Below, one piece after another: positions 1-8,726 of a stretch of 27,400 nt of DNA. The stretch's first letter is position 1. Each line of letters opens with the position of its first letter. The DNA is from SFLA01 sp964485815. Its GTDB lineage: Bacteria; Bacillota; Clostridia; Oscillospirales; CAG-382. The DNA is taken from contig CAZAJX010000025.1 of the NCBI GenBank assembly GCA_964485815.1, positions 1 to 27,400 of the forward strand. The letters are read 5' to 3'. A model generated the notes under the pieces. It was given only the letters and a program-made list of their open reading frames with translations. It ran no database searches and was not told where the DNA came from. Both the position numbers and the translations under genes were made by a program.

Positions 1-2
1 GA

Positions 3-701
3 TTCCTCTTCTGCGGTGAATGCGGTAAGCGGTTATACCTCCACCGAGGGAAAACTATCAAGCCGGAAAACAACGCCTTCCAATGCGGAGGATTCCAAAG
101 AAGAACGACCGAATGCACCGCACACTATATCCGTGAGAGTGTTCTTGATACCATCGTACTGCACAACCTTAAAACCGTAACCGCCTTCGCAAGAGATAAC
201 CCTGACGAGTTCTATGCGATGGCAACACAGAACGGCGAGGAAGAAGCGGAAAAGTTCTACCGAAATGCCAAGATGCAAAAGGAGCAGCTTGAAAAGCGAA
301 TCCAAGACCTTGACAACATCATTCGGTGCTTGTACGAGGACAGAGTATCGGGAAGAATCACCCCTGAACGCTACGATTCAATGGCAAACGGATATGAACA
401 GGAGCAAGCGGAAAAGAAGCGTGAGCTGCAAGAATTGGCAGAGCGAATCAGCGAAGTGGATATGCGAGATAAATGCATACAAGAATTTATCCGCAACGCC
501 AAGCAGTATATCGAGATGCCGAAGCTGACACCCGAACTACTGCGAGTATTCATCCGCAGGATCGAAGTGTACGAGAAGTTCGAGAAATACTCCCGAACGG
601 CAGGTAACCCGATATGCATACACTACGCTTTCCGACTTCCCGAACAGGAAGGTGTCCCCGCAATCGACATCCTCGCACAACCCACAGCAAAAACCGCATA
701 A
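3..701 (+). CDS. Large serine recombinase, C-terminal part (5' end outside window)
   Basis: The reading frame is open from base 3 to the TAA at 699-701 and enters from outside the window. The first residues read FCGECGKRLY, followed by CGG and a TECTAHYIRE stretch. This is the four-cysteine recombinase zinc beta-ribbon typical of large serine integrases and transposon resolvases. A long charged helical segment follows (heptad-like, rich in E, K, Q and R), as expected for the coiled coil of this family, then a short tail around FIRRIEVYEKF. The catalytic N-terminal domain with the nucleophilic serine is not in view, so I cannot tell whether the enzyme is intact. An ATG at 219 is internal to the frame and is not a real start. 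The gene marks the end of an integrated element lying mostly to the left. Family assignment is confident; the type of element is unknown. Confidence 0.85.
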   Translation, partial: FLFCGECGKRLYLHRGKTIKPENNAFQCGGFQRRTTECTAHYIRESVLDTIVLHNLKTVTAFARDNPDEFYAMATQNGEEEAEKFYRNAKMQKEQLEKRIQDLDNIIRCLYEDRVSGRITPERYDSMANGYEQEQAEKKRELQELAERISEVDMRDKCIQEFIRNAKQYIEMPKLTPELLRVFIRRIEVYEKFEKYSRTAGNPICIHYAFRLPEQEGVPAIDILAQPTAKTA

Positions 702-708
702 AAAGTAA

Positions 709-738
709 TAACCGGAAGGTTTTTACACCTTCCGGTTA
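709..738 (+). terminator. Hairpin after the recombinase gene
   Basis: A perfect 12-bp inverted repeat (709-720 with 727-738, core ACCGGAAGGT/ACCTTCCGGT) with a 6-nt loop begins 7 bases after the recombinase stop. No long T run follows, so it may act as a weak terminator or as an mRNA 3' end stabiliser. Confidence 0.6.
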
Positions 739-817
739 CATACCACCCACCAATTCTCCGTTAAGAACATCACGGAAAAGCGCGGGGCGTTTATTTTGCC
801 GAATTTTGTCGCAGATG

Positions 818-846
818 TTGACAAATCAACAACTTTGGTGTACAAT
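818..846 (+). promoter_or_regulatory. Sigma-A promoter of the M28-like peptidase gene
   Basis: TTGACA (818-823) and TACAAT (841-846) are separated by exactly 17 bases. The start codon at 881 lies about 30 bases past the expected transcription start, with GGAGG at 871-875. The peptidase is therefore transcribed independently of the recombinase. Confidence 0.85.
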
Positions 847-880
847 GTCCCCGTATTAAGAAAAATATGCGGAGGCAAAT

Positions 881-3202
881 ATGACAAAAGCGCAAAAGAC
901 GGTCAGTATAGTTTTGGCGTTGCTGGTATGCGTAATGCTGGCTGTATCTATCGCAGACACGGTGGAAACGCGCAAAACCACGAATTTTGACCAGGACAAA
1001 ATAATCACCCACATAGAAAAGCTTACCGAATACGGTCCCCGCTCCATCGCCCATCCCGAAGCAAACCAAAAAGCGTTGGATTATATTATATCCGAGCTTG
1101 AAAGTTACGGCGCGGTAAACAATGATACCACCGAAACGACCGCGTATATGGTGCAGGATTTCGTGGGCACCGATACCCGTTACCAAAGCTGGTATTTGAA
1201 AAACATTATAGTACACATCCCCGCCAACAGCGAAAATCCCACGGGGGACGCGGTAATGTTTATGGGACACACGGATTCTGTTCCTATGGGCAACGGCGCA
1301 TCCGATGACGGCGTGGCTTGCTCGGTAATGCTGGAGGCAATAAGATATTACACCGATCAGATCAAAAACGGTTACGTTCTTTCCAACGATCTCGTTTTCT
1401 GCTTTGTAAACGGCGAGGAATACGGCTTGTACGGTTCCAAAGCCTTTATGGGAGAATTCGACGGGTTTGACAATATCGTTGACCGTATAAAGTTCGGCGT
1501 TAATCTGGAATCCAGAGGAACAAGCGGAACGCTTATAATGTTTGAAACCGCAAAAAACAATTACAATACCGTAAAGCTGTTTTCGGAAGTAAACAAAAGT
1601 CTGTTCACCTGCTCTATCGCCACGATGGTTTACGATATGATGCCCAACTCTACCGATTTCACCTCCTTTAAAGAGGTTTACCAAGGTATTAACGTGGCAA
1701 ACGTAAACGGCGGCGAAAATTACCACACCCAAAACGATAACGCACAAAACGTAGGCTACAGCTATATGTCCCAGCAGGCACAGCTTGTGGACGGAATGAT
1801 AGACAGACTTTCCCAATACGATCTGGAAAAGCTGTACGATGCGGATGAATCCGCCATATTCTTCTCGTATCTGAACCTTACCACGGTGGTATACAACCAC
1901 ACGTCGGTTGTAATTCTCGCAGTTATAGGAATTATTCTGGTTGCGGCAAATATAATTCTTTCCCGTTTTTACCGCAAGCAACATAATTTTAAAAACACCG
2001 CTCTTTCCATTGTTGCCGTTTTTATCGGTCTTTTGCTGACTGCGGCGGTAACCTACGGCTGTTATTATCTGTTCCAGTATATTGCGGTGCTGTTCGGCAA
2101 TATAGACATTCACGCTGTGGGCACCATTACCTATTCAAACACCGCTATCGTTATCGGAATCGGTATCGTGGCGTTGGCAATGACGGCACTCACCGCCCAC
2201 TTTACAACAAAATGGTTTAAGGTAACCTCCCGAGATCTTATCCGCGCCTTTGCCTATATCCACGCATTTATGGGAATAGTTCTCTCCTTTGCTCTGCCCG
2301 ATGCAAGCTATCTGTTTATGTTCAGCGGACTTATATTGATGGCAAACGAGCTTGCGGTTACCGCTTCAAAGGATACCGATATATCTGCTTATCACTTTGA
2401 GCTTTTGGGCACAGCGCTGTACTTCCCCATCGTAATTCCCGTAATCGTATTGGCAACGTCCGCGTTGGGACTTACAATGGCATACGTTTACGGACTCGTA
2501 TTCGCTTTGGCTATATTTGATATCGGTGTATGTATAGTACCCTTGTGCAAATATATTTCTCTGCGCAGAATAAAGAAAAAGGACGTTTCTCCCGCAGAGG
2601 GTGCTTTACACATCCTCGCCTGCGCTTTAGTACTGTTTCTTGCGGTAAGCCTTGCCCGTCCCAACGCAAGCGTTAATCTGCAGGGCAAGCAGAATATTGT
2701 AAAACTGCCGTATGACGATGCGCTGGTATACGTTTTAAACGCGGAGGGAGAAAGCGAATACCGTATATACGATCTTAACGCCTACCGCGCGCTTAAGAAA
2801 TATTCTCCCGAAATGACCTTCGGCGGCGAATATTACGCGGGTGAGGGCGAAAAGCAGGATATTTCCCATTCCATTCTCTCCACCGCAGATAAAAACGTGC
2901 TTACCGTTAAAAAGACAGATGCCGATTCTCTGGTGTATCTGGATTTCGTTTCCGAGGGGGCAACCTCATTCACCGTTGATGACGGGACCACCTCAAACAC
3001 CTTTGAGTTTGACGAAAGCGGCGTTTACACAATCAAGCTCCATTCCGATTGCACCGTAACCGTAAACGGCGGAAAGGCAACGGTGGAATACAAAGAAGTG
3101 CTGAGAGATTACGCTTCTCTTATTCCCGCAGAATATGCTTCGGATTCCGAGCAGCTTCATTTCAATTTATGGCTAACGGAAGCTTTCTCCTTCGGTGAAT
3201 AA
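881..3202 (+). CDS. M28-type zinc metallopeptidase with C-terminal multi-pass membrane domain
   Basis: This is a predicted membrane-bound aminopeptidase of the M28 (di-zinc) type. An N-terminal membrane anchor spans about residues 7-25. The peptidase domain follows (about 40-320) with the expected metal ligands: GHTDS (H130, D132), the ASDDG motif (D142), the adjacent pair E179/E180 in NGEEYG, E210 in NLES, and H282 in NYHTQND. Several hydrophobic helices cover about 335-620, and a hydrophilic C-terminal domain of about 140 residues ends the protein, probably folded outside the membrane. Catalytic domain first and membrane domain second resembles the ER-type M28/FXNA peptidase arrangement. 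The start at 881 is fixed by GGAGG 5 bases upstream and by a consensus promoter. It is a single-gene unit closed by the hairpin at 3214-3242. The substrate is unknown. Confidence 0.85.
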   Translation: MTKAQKTVSIVLALLVCVMLAVSIADTVETRKTTNFDQDKIITHIEKLTEYGPRSIAHPEANQKALDYIISELESYGAVNNDTTETTAYMVQDFVGTDTRYQSWYLKNIIVHIPANSENPTGDAVMFMGHTDSVPMGNGASDDGVACSVMLEAIRYYTDQIKNGYVLSNDLVFCFVNGEEYGLYGSKAFMGEFDGFDNIVDRIKFGVNLESRGTSGTLIMFETAKNNYNTVKLFSEVNKSLFTCSIATMVYDMMPNSTDFTSFKEVYQGINVANVNGGENYHTQNDNAQNVGYSYMSQQAQLVDGMIDRLSQYDLEKLYDADESAIFFSYLNLTTVVYNHTSVVILAVIGIILVAANIILSRFYRKQHNFKNTALSIVAVFIGLLLTAAVTYGCYYLFQYIAVLFGNIDIHAVGTITYSNTAIVIGIGIVALAMTALTAHFTTKWFKVTSRDLIRAFAYIHAFMGIVLSFALPDASYLFMFSGLILMANELAVTASKDTDISAYHFELLGTALYFPIVIPVIVLATSALGLTMAYVYGLVFALAIFDIGVCIVPLCKYISLRRIKKKDVSPAEGALHILACALVLFLAVSLARPNASVNLQGKQNIVKLPYDDALVYVLNAEGESEYRIYDLNAYRALKKYSPEMTFGGEYYAGEGEKQDISHSILSTADKNVLTVKKTDADSLVYLDFVSEGATSFTVDDGTTSNTFEFDESGVYTIKLHSDCTVTVNGGKATVEYKEVLRDYASLIPAEYASDSEQLHFNLWLTEAFSFGE

Positions 3203-3213
3203 TATTGCTATGC

Positions 3214-3242
3214 AAAACACCCCGCAAAATGCGGGGTGTTTT
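3214..3242. terminator. Bidirectional terminator between convergent genes
   Basis: A perfect 12-bp stem (3214-3225 with 3231-3242, AAAACACCCCGC) with a 5-nt loop. Terminal A and T runs give a U tract in both directions, so it serves the peptidase gene on the plus strand and the minus-strand operon that ends at 3244. Confidence 0.85.
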
Positions 3243-3243
3243 G

Positions 3244-4590
3244 TTATTGTTTTTTAACCTTGTCCAAAACCTTATTATAGGGCATAAGCATACCCTCGTT
3301 CATTTTGTTGCCCATCTTCGCCTTTATTTTGGGGGATGAGATCAACGCGCCCACGGCATACATTTTAAGCATTGTTCCCCGCTTTTTCTGGGGGAAATCG
3401 TACTGACCGTGCTTTTTGTAAAACTTGTGATCCGCCCGCATCATACCCTGCATAAGCCAGATGAGATCACGGAATATCTTCATACCGCCTACCCCGTAAA
3501 AATCCTGGGGAGGTACGTAGGAATTATTAAGGGCGTATTCCAGAGAAGCCGCCATTTTGTCTATCTCTTTATCCGGATCAATTTCGTCCGTTGCCACTCC
3601 CGCAAGGAAATTGCTTCCCACCTGAGCACGGGCTTCCACGATAGTGCGCAGATTGAATTCCGAAGAATATTCGCCGCTTATGAGATACCCCATAGGCATT
3701 CCCATAGTAACGGTGCGGTGTCCGTTGCAGAACTGGCGGTCATCATACTGCTTAAAGGATGCGCCCATAGAGTGATCCTTTACAGTAAAGGCGATAACCA
3801 TAGCCTGCGCTGTCTGCAGGTCATTGCGCAGGAAATCGTCAAATCCGTCCTTATAAATACATTTGCCCGATACCGCGCAGTTAAAACAGCCTAGGCATCC
3901 GCCCTTGAAGGGGTATTCTCTTATATTTACCACCCTTGTTTTTCTGGGCATAACGGCAGAAAAACGGTCTATCATTGCCTTAAGCTGTGTATCCCCCTCT
4001 TCCATATTGGTAACGATAACCACGTCCCTGCCCTTTTCGGTATTTTCCGTTTCGGGCACAGACACGGGTTTTGGAACAAAGGAAGAGGCTTTGCCGGAAG
4101 AAACCTCGTAAAGTCCGTTTTGAACGGAATGAAGGAGGAAATCCATAAAATCGGACGCCTGCTTCTGACCTTTCTTTGTCAACAGATCGTCCATATCCGC
4201 AGAAAGACCGCGTATGTATTTAAGCCCCATATCAAGGCAGTTTTCTCTTATATATTCGTGGGCGGTTATATCGTAAAAATGCTTGGAGGTGGAAAGCTGT
4301 GTGGCGAATTTACCCTGCAGATCTATACCCTTTTCCTTTACCATTTCTATGAATCTGTGAAGCTGGTAAGGTGCGATAAAGGTATATACGGGATATGAAA
4401 ACAGCAGTATATCCGCTTTTTCAAGAGTTGCTTTGGCAGGAGAAAAATCCCTCTCCAACGCTTTTATACGCTGTCCCGCGTGAAGGACCTCAAAGCTGTG
4501 GTCGGGATACAACAGCTTTAAGTAGTTCACCGTCTGCAGAGTGATACTGTTTTCCCCTTTGGGGCTTCCGTTTATAACAAGAATATTCAT
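3244..4590 (-). CDS. Two-domain flavodoxin-like NAD(P)H/FMN oxidoreductase
   Basis: Two flavodoxin-like FMN-binding domains lie in tandem. The first (about 1-165) opens with ILVINGSPKGENS, the classic phosphate-binding loop of the NADPH-dependent FMN reductase/flavodoxin_2 families, and carries a SYPVYT segment on the second loop. The second (about 187-370) has the beta strand DVVIVTN followed by GGCLGCFNCAVSGKC (C232, C235, C238, C244), the cysteine-rich motif seen in iron-sulfur flavoprotein-like reductases. The second domain's nucleotide loop (NMEEGDTQ) is degenerate. Length (448) is about twice that of a single-domain FMN reductase. It follows the rfbB-like gene with an ATGA overlap, suggesting translational coupling, and AAAGGAG precedes the ATG. 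The physiological electron acceptor cannot be told from sequence. Confidence 0.75.
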   Translation of the reverse strand: MNILVINGSPKGENSITLQTVNYLKLLYPDHSFEVLHAGQRIKALERDFSPAKATLEKADILLFSYPVYTFIAPYQLHRFIEMVKEKGIDLQGKFATQLSTSKHFYDITAHEYIRENCLDMGLKYIRGLSADMDDLLTKKGQKQASDFMDFLLHSVQNGLYEVSSGKASSFVPKPVSVPETENTEKGRDVVIVTNMEEGDTQLKAMIDRFSAVMPRKTRVVNIREYPFKGGCLGCFNCAVSGKCIYKDGFDDFLRNDLQTAQAMVIAFTVKDHSMGASFKQYDDRQFCNGHRTVTMGMPMGYLISGEYSSEFNLRTIVEARAQVGSNFLAGVATDEIDPDKEIDKMAASLEYALNNSYVPPQDFYGVGGMKIFRDLIWLMQGMMRADHKFYKKHGQYDFPQKKRGTMLKMYAVGALISSPKIKAKMGNKMNEGMLMPYNKVLDKVKKQ

Positions 4591-5546
4591 AACGTTTTCT
4601 CCTTTAATAAGCCTTTATACCATTTTACGGTACTTGAAAATCCCTTTTCAAAATCGGTTTTGGGTTTCCAGCCAAGCTCGGCGCGTATTTTTTCATCGGA
4701 AACGAAATACCGTTTATCGTGTCCCTTGCGGTCGGGCACGAAGACTATATTTTCCTCGCCGATTCCCACGGATGCGCATACCATACGGGCTATATCTATA
4801 TTTCTTTGCTCGTTGCCTCCGCACACGTTGTATATTTCGCCGCTTTTGCCGCGGCGTATGACCGCATCCACCGCCGCGCAGTGGTCGGTAACGTAAAGCC
4901 AGTCCCGTATGTTGCCTCCGTCCCCGTAAATAGGCAATTCCTTACCGGAGCACGCGTTTGTGATAAGGCAGGGAATAAGCTTTTCTTCGTGCTGGTGAGG
5001 GCCGTAATTATTTGTGCTTCGTGTTATAGTTACAGCCATACCGTGAGTTTTATAATACGACATTACCATCATATCCGCCGCCGCTTTGGATGCGGAATAC
5101 GGGTTGCCGGGGTTAAGGGGAGAAGATTCCGTAAAGGGAATATCAGTCACCGATTCCCCGTACACCTCGTCTGTGGATATCTGGTGAAAGCGGGTTACAC
5201 CGTACTCCAAGCAAGCATCCAGCAAAATGGAAACACCATATACGTTGGTATTTATAAATTCCGCCGAAGAGATTATGGAACGGTCAACGTGGGATTGGGC
5301 GGCAAAGTTTACCACCGCATCGAACTTTTCCTCTGCAAAAAGCTGTTTTACAAGAGATTTATCGCATATATCCCCTTTTACAAAGGAAAAACGTGGGTTA
5401 TCTTTTACCTTTTCCAAATAAAAAAGGTTACCGGCATAGGTGAGCTTATCCAAGCACACGATTCGGTCGCAGGGGTATCGGTCAAGCATATATAATATAA
5501 AATTGCTTCCGATAAATCCGGCGCCGCCGGTAACCAATAATTTCAT
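4587..5546 (-). CDS. rfbB: dTDP-glucose 4,6-dehydratase family (extended SDR)
   Basis: An extended short-chain dehydrogenase/reductase. The NAD-binding motif TGGAGFIG is at residues 6-13, the 4,6-dehydratase signature STDEVYG (T125, D126, E127) follows, and the catalytic pair Y150/K154 sits in NPYSASKAAAD. The STRSTNNYGPHQ and GGNIRDWLYV stretches are those of RmlB/RfbB enzymes, which turn dTDP-glucose into dTDP-4-keto-6-deoxyglucose for deoxysugar synthesis. Length (319) is close to the usual 320-350. AAAGGAG precedes the ATG at 5546. There are no rfbA, rfbC or rfbD genes nearby; the gene instead sits 15 bases after metA and overlaps the flavin oxidoreductase gene. A related nucleotide-sugar dehydratase is therefore possible, though the TDE motif favours RfbB. 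Confidence 0.85.
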   Translation of the reverse strand: MKLLVTGGAGFIGSNFILYMLDRYPCDRIVCLDKLTYAGNLFYLEKVKDNPRFSFVKGDICDKSLVKQLFAEEKFDAVVNFAAQSHVDRSIISSAEFINTNVYGVSILLDACLEYGVTRFHQISTDEVYGESVTDIPFTESSPLNPGNPYSASKAAADMMVMSYYKTHGMAVTITRSTNNYGPHQHEEKLIPCLITNACSGKELPIYGDGGNIRDWLYVTDHCAAVDAVIRRGKSGEIYNVCGGNEQRNIDIARMVCASVGIGEENIVFVPDRKGHDKRYFVSDEKIRAELGWKPKTDFEKGFSSTVKWYKGLLKEKTL

Positions 5547-5561
5547 TAAAAGCGCTCCTTT

Positions 5562-6482
5562 TTATTTGTGTATCTTTGAAATATCGTAAGGAGTTGTCTG
5601 ATAAACAAAGTAATTGAGCCAGTTATAAAACAGCAGATTTGCGTGGGAACGCCACGTAACCACGGGAGGCTTTGTATCGTCATCCCCGGGGAAATAGTTT
5701 TTGGGAATCTCTATGGGCAGTCCCGCATTTTTATCGCGGAGATATTCCCGCTTCAATGTATCGGGGTCGTATTCCGAATGACCGAACACGAACACCTGAC
5801 TGCTGCTTTCGTTCTTTAAAGCGTATACTCCCGCTTCTTTGGAGGATGCGAGTATTTTAAGCTCGGGCACCGCCTCTATGCTCTCTCTGGGCACGGTGGT
5901 ATGGCGGGAATGGGGTGCCATAAACACATCGTCAAACCCACGGAAGAGAATGGAATTTTTGTAATCCACTATATGAGGGTATACACCGAACAGCTTTTTA
6001 TCAAGGGGAACCTTGTCGATACCGTAATGATAATAAAGCCCTGCCTGCGCACCCCAGCAAATGTGGAGTGTGGAATGGACGTTTGTCTTGGTCCACTCCA
6101 TTATTTCACAAAGCTCCTGCCAGTAATCCACCTGCTCGAAATCCAGCTTTTCCACGGGTGCACCGGTGATTATCATACCGTCGAAGGTGCGGTCCTTAAC
6201 CTCATCAAAGGTTTTGTAAAAGGAAAACAGATGCTCGTCCGCCACGTTTTTGGAACGGTGAGTCTTGGTATGGATAAGCTCCATCTCTATCTGCAAGGGA
6301 GTGTTGCCCAGCAGACGGGAAAATTGGGTCTCCGTTTCGATCTTGGTGGGCATAAGATTAAGCACCAAAAGCTTTAAGGGGCGGATATCCTGTGTAATGG
6401 CGCGGGTTTCTGTCATTACAAATATATTTTCATCCGCCAGAGTCTTAACTGCAGGCAGATCGTTGGGTATTTTTATGGGCAT
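5562..6482 (-). CDS. metA: Homoserine O-acetyltransferase (MetA/HTS family)
   Basis: This enzyme acylates the hydroxyl of homoserine, the first committed step of methionine synthesis. It is full length for the MetA family (306 residues) and aligns without gaps at the known catalytic positions: C142 in HICWGAQAG, H235 and E237 in FGHSEYD. Residue 111, in ITGAPVEKLDF, is Glu. In the characterised enzymes, Glu at 111 goes with acetyl-CoA use and Gly with succinyl-CoA use, so O-acetylhomoserine is the likely product despite the common succinyltransferase annotation. That fits the metY gene 12 bases upstream, whose product uses O-acetylhomoserine. AAAGGAAG precedes the ATG. It probably belongs to one transcript with metY, rfbB and the flavin oxidoreductase. 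Confidence 0.93.
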   Translation of the reverse strand: MPIKIPNDLPAVKTLADENIFVMTETRAITQDIRPLKLLVLNLMPTKIETETQFSRLLGNTPLQIEMELIHTKTHRSKNVADEHLFSFYKTFDEVKDRTFDGMIITGAPVEKLDFEQVDYWQELCEIMEWTKTNVHSTLHICWGAQAGLYYHYGIDKVPLDKKLFGVYPHIVDYKNSILFRGFDDVFMAPHSRHTTVPRESIEAVPELKILASSKEAGVYALKNESSSQVFVFGHSEYDPDTLKREYLRDKNAGLPIEIPKNYFPGDDDTKPPVVTWRSHANLLFYNWLNYFVYQTTPYDISKIHK

Positions 6483-6494
6483 AAAAAACTTCCT

Positions 6495-7772
6495 TTAAAT
6501 TTTTTCAAGCGCCTGAGCAATATCCGCAATCAAATCTTCCGTTCCTTCTATACCGCAGGAAAGACGGATAAGATCGGGAGTAACACCGCAGGCTACCAAC
6601 TCTTCATCGGAAAGCTGGCGGTGTGTTGTGCTTGCGGGGTGCAGACAGCAGCTTCTCGCGTCTGCCACGTGGGTTTCGATAGCCGCAATGGTAAGGGCTT
6701 CCATAAACTTTTCTGCGGCAGCCTTACCGCCCTTAACGCCGAAGCTTACAACGCCGCAAGAGCCGTTGGGCATATATTTTTGCGCCAGAGCGTAATCCTT
6801 ATCGCCCTTAAGACCGCAGTATTTTACCCAGGAGATCTTTTCGTGGGCAGAAAGATATTCTGCTATTGCCTGCGCGTTTTTGCAATGCTGCTTCATACGG
6901 AGATGCAGGCTCTCCAAGCCTAAATTAAGATAATATGCGGACTGGGGAGATTGGGTTGCGCCAAGGTCACGCATAAGCTGTGCGGTGGCTTTGGTTATAT
7001 ATGCGCCCTCGATACCGAAGCGCTCGGTATAAGTAATTCCGTGGTAGCTTTCATCGGGAGTGCAAAGACCGGGGAATTTATCGGCATACTTGGTCCAATC
7101 GAACTTGCCGCTGTCAACAATACAGCCGCCTACTGCGGAGCCGTGTCCGTCCATATACTTTGTAGTGGAATGGGTAACGATATCCGCACCCCATTCAAAG
7201 GGACGGCAGTTTACGGGGGTTGCAAAGGTATTGTCTATAATAAGAGGACAGCCGTGGGCGTGAGCCGCTTTAGCAAATCTTTCTATATCCAGAACGGTAA
7301 GCACGGGGTTTGCCACGGTTTCGCCGAACACAGCCTTGGTGTTGGGACGGAAAGCGGCTTCCAGCTCTTCATCGGTGCAATCGGGAGAGATAAATGTAAA
7401 CTCTATTCCCATTTTGCGCATTGTAACGTTGAAAAGGTTAAAGGTACCGCCGTAAATGCTGGAGGAGGACACAACGTGATCCCCTGCCTGAGCGATATTG
7501 AAAATTGCAAAAAAGGATGCCGCCTGACCGGAGGAGGTAAGCATTGCCGCCGTACCGCCCTCAAGGGCGCATATCTTTGCCGCTACGGTATCGCAGGTGG
7601 GATTTTGCAGACGGGAATAAAAATATCCGCTTGCTTCAAGGTCAAAAAGCTTGCCCATATCCGTGCCCGTATTATATTTGAATGTGGTGCTCTGAACTAT
7701 AGGTATCTGTCTGGGTTCGCCGTTACCGGGTCTGTAACCGCCCTGAACGCAGGTTGTTTCGATATTTGCCAT
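6495..7772 (-). CDS. metY: O-acetylhomoserine sulfhydrylase (Cys/Met metabolism PLP enzyme)
   Basis: A PLP-dependent gamma-replacement enzyme that makes homocysteine from O-acetylhomoserine and sulfide. Family marks are the N-terminal TTCVQGGYRP, the LTSSGQAA loop, DNTFATP, and the PLP lysine K205 in HSTTKYMDGHG. The C-terminal SCGIEGTEDLIADI is typical of MetY. The start is at 7772, not the in-frame ATG 30 bases upstream: AGGAGGT (7781-7787) lies 8 bases before 7772, and the protein then begins MANIETTCVQGG like its relatives, giving 425 residues. It is the first gene of the met operon. The leader is too short and lacks stems for a SAM or T-box riboswitch, so control is likely at the promoter. 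Confidence 0.93.
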   Translation of the reverse strand: MANIETTCVQGGYRPGNGEPRQIPIVQSTTFKYNTGTDMGKLFDLEASGYFYSRLQNPTCDTVAAKICALEGGTAAMLTSSGQAASFFAIFNIAQAGDHVVSSSSIYGGTFNLFNVTMRKMGIEFTFISPDCTDEELEAAFRPNTKAVFGETVANPVLTVLDIERFAKAAHAHGCPLIIDNTFATPVNCRPFEWGADIVTHSTTKYMDGHGSAVGGCIVDSGKFDWTKYADKFPGLCTPDESYHGITYTERFGIEGAYITKATAQLMRDLGATQSPQSAYYLNLGLESLHLRMKQHCKNAQAIAEYLSAHEKISWVKYCGLKGDKDYALAQKYMPNGSCGVVSFGVKGGKAAAEKFMEALTIAAIETHVADARSCCLHPASTTHRQLSDEELVACGVTPDLIRLSCGIEGTEDLIADIAQALEKI

Positions 7773-7817
7773 AATTATATACCTCCTGAAAAAGTAAAAC
7801 ACAATAACTTAAAAAAC

Positions 7818-7826
7818 AGTATAACA
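7818..7826 (-). promoter_or_regulatory. Extended -10 promoter upstream of metY
   Basis: On the minus strand the sequence reads TGTTATACT, an extended -10 element, about 45 bases before the metY start. The -35 region is A/T-rich but poor. No other promoter-like site lies in the 102 bases between metY and the DUF2971 gene. Confidence 0.5.
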
Positions 7827-7874
7827 CAAATAAATATAAAATAAAAGAGGAAAATGTATATTTTGTGGAATGAA

Positions 7875-8705
7875 TCACCTGTATCCGCTTGTTGATTCGA
7901 GAATACTTATATCGCTTACCTTATATCCCAGAACCTCCAGCGCCATTTCCAGTTCATAAAAGTTCTTTTGATACTTGGGGCCTGTGATTATTGCCTTTAT
8001 TGCAGATGCGGGGAAAGCCAAGGGCACGCAGGTGTTGATCATATTCTTTTTTGCATACGCCTTAATTCCCTTTACCTCCCAGCCGACCGGCAGGTTTTTC
8101 ACAGGATGAGGATATTCGTAAATAACACGCATTTCGTTTTCGCTTCTGTAATGATGTGTTTTGAAATACGCACCGGATTCGTATATCTCCTTTATACGGC
8201 ACATAGTAGCGTCCATAAGCTCTCTGCCGCTTTTACATCCCGAATTCACAAGCTCACGGTAAATAGAGGGAATATGCTGCTTTATATCATCCTCACGTAC
8301 ATAGGAAATAGCGTGATATTCCAAGCCCTCCGCTGCTGAGGCGGCGATAAGCTGCTGCTCATCAAAGCCGATAGCCAACCCGTGTCCATCGTCCGCAAAG
8401 GACACCCACTGGCTCACCGAATCCTGATTTTTACTGAAGCACGCCACAAAGTATGAATGTGCCTTTGTGGGACGCTCGTAAAGCTGTATGGCACCCGGCT
8501 GGCGTGCGATATCAAAAAGGGACGAAAGAGTACGTCCGCGCTCCGCATCGTATTCCTCAAGCAAGCCGAAAAACATATTATAAACGCCGGTAAGCTCGTT
8601 AAGGTCGTTGAGGTTGCGGATATCTGTCATCCATATTTCTTTTTCTCTGAGAACCGCCAATGCTGTGGAAACGTTGCAATAATAATAAACAAGATTGCTG
8701 TTCAT
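7875..8705 (-). CDS. DUF2971 domain protein
   Basis: The protein matches the DUF2971 pattern. It opens with a Tyr-rich strand and the IWMTDIRNLNDLNE segment, has SYFVACFSKNQDSVSQWVSFADDGHGLAIGFD in the middle (a W, a GxGLAIGF and a C-F-S core), and near residue 185 the HHYRSENEMRVIY segment. No signal peptide or membrane helix is visible, so it should be cytosolic. The molecular function is not established to my knowledge. Length (276) is normal. AAGGAGATATT precedes the ATG. It is the last gene of a three-gene minus-strand unit with the phosphatase (21-base gap) and the TIGR04076 gene. No clear terminator follows before the metY promoter, so read-through into metY is possible. Confidence 0.75.
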   Translation of the reverse strand: MNSNLVYYYCNVSTALAVLREKEIWMTDIRNLNDLNELTGVYNMFFGLLEEYDAERGRTLSSLFDIARQPGAIQLYERPTKAHSYFVACFSKNQDSVSQWVSFADDGHGLAIGFDEQQLIAASAAEGLEYHAISYVREDDIKQHIPSIYRELVNSGCKSGRELMDATMCRIKEIYESGAYFKTHHYRSENEMRVIYEYPHPVKNLPVGWEVKGIKAYAKKNMINTCVPLAFPASAIKAIITGPKYQKNFYELEMALEVLGYKVSDISILESTSGYR

Positions 8706-8726
8706 AATATCTCCTTAAACAAAATA

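Noticed and set aside
791..2113. A 440-codon open frame antisense to the M28-like peptidase gene
   Set aside because: It is a shadow of the real gene: the composition is implausible, it has no ribosome binding site, and the sense strand has full zinc-ligand motifs and a promoter.
4719..5495. A 258-codon plus-strand frame inside the rfbB-like gene
   Set aside because: It mirrors the dehydratase codons and has no start signals; rfbB motifs are complete on the minus strand.
7803..7874. A SAM riboswitch or T-box before metY
   Set aside because: Only about 100 bases separate the genes and most are A/T runs; no stems of either type are visible.
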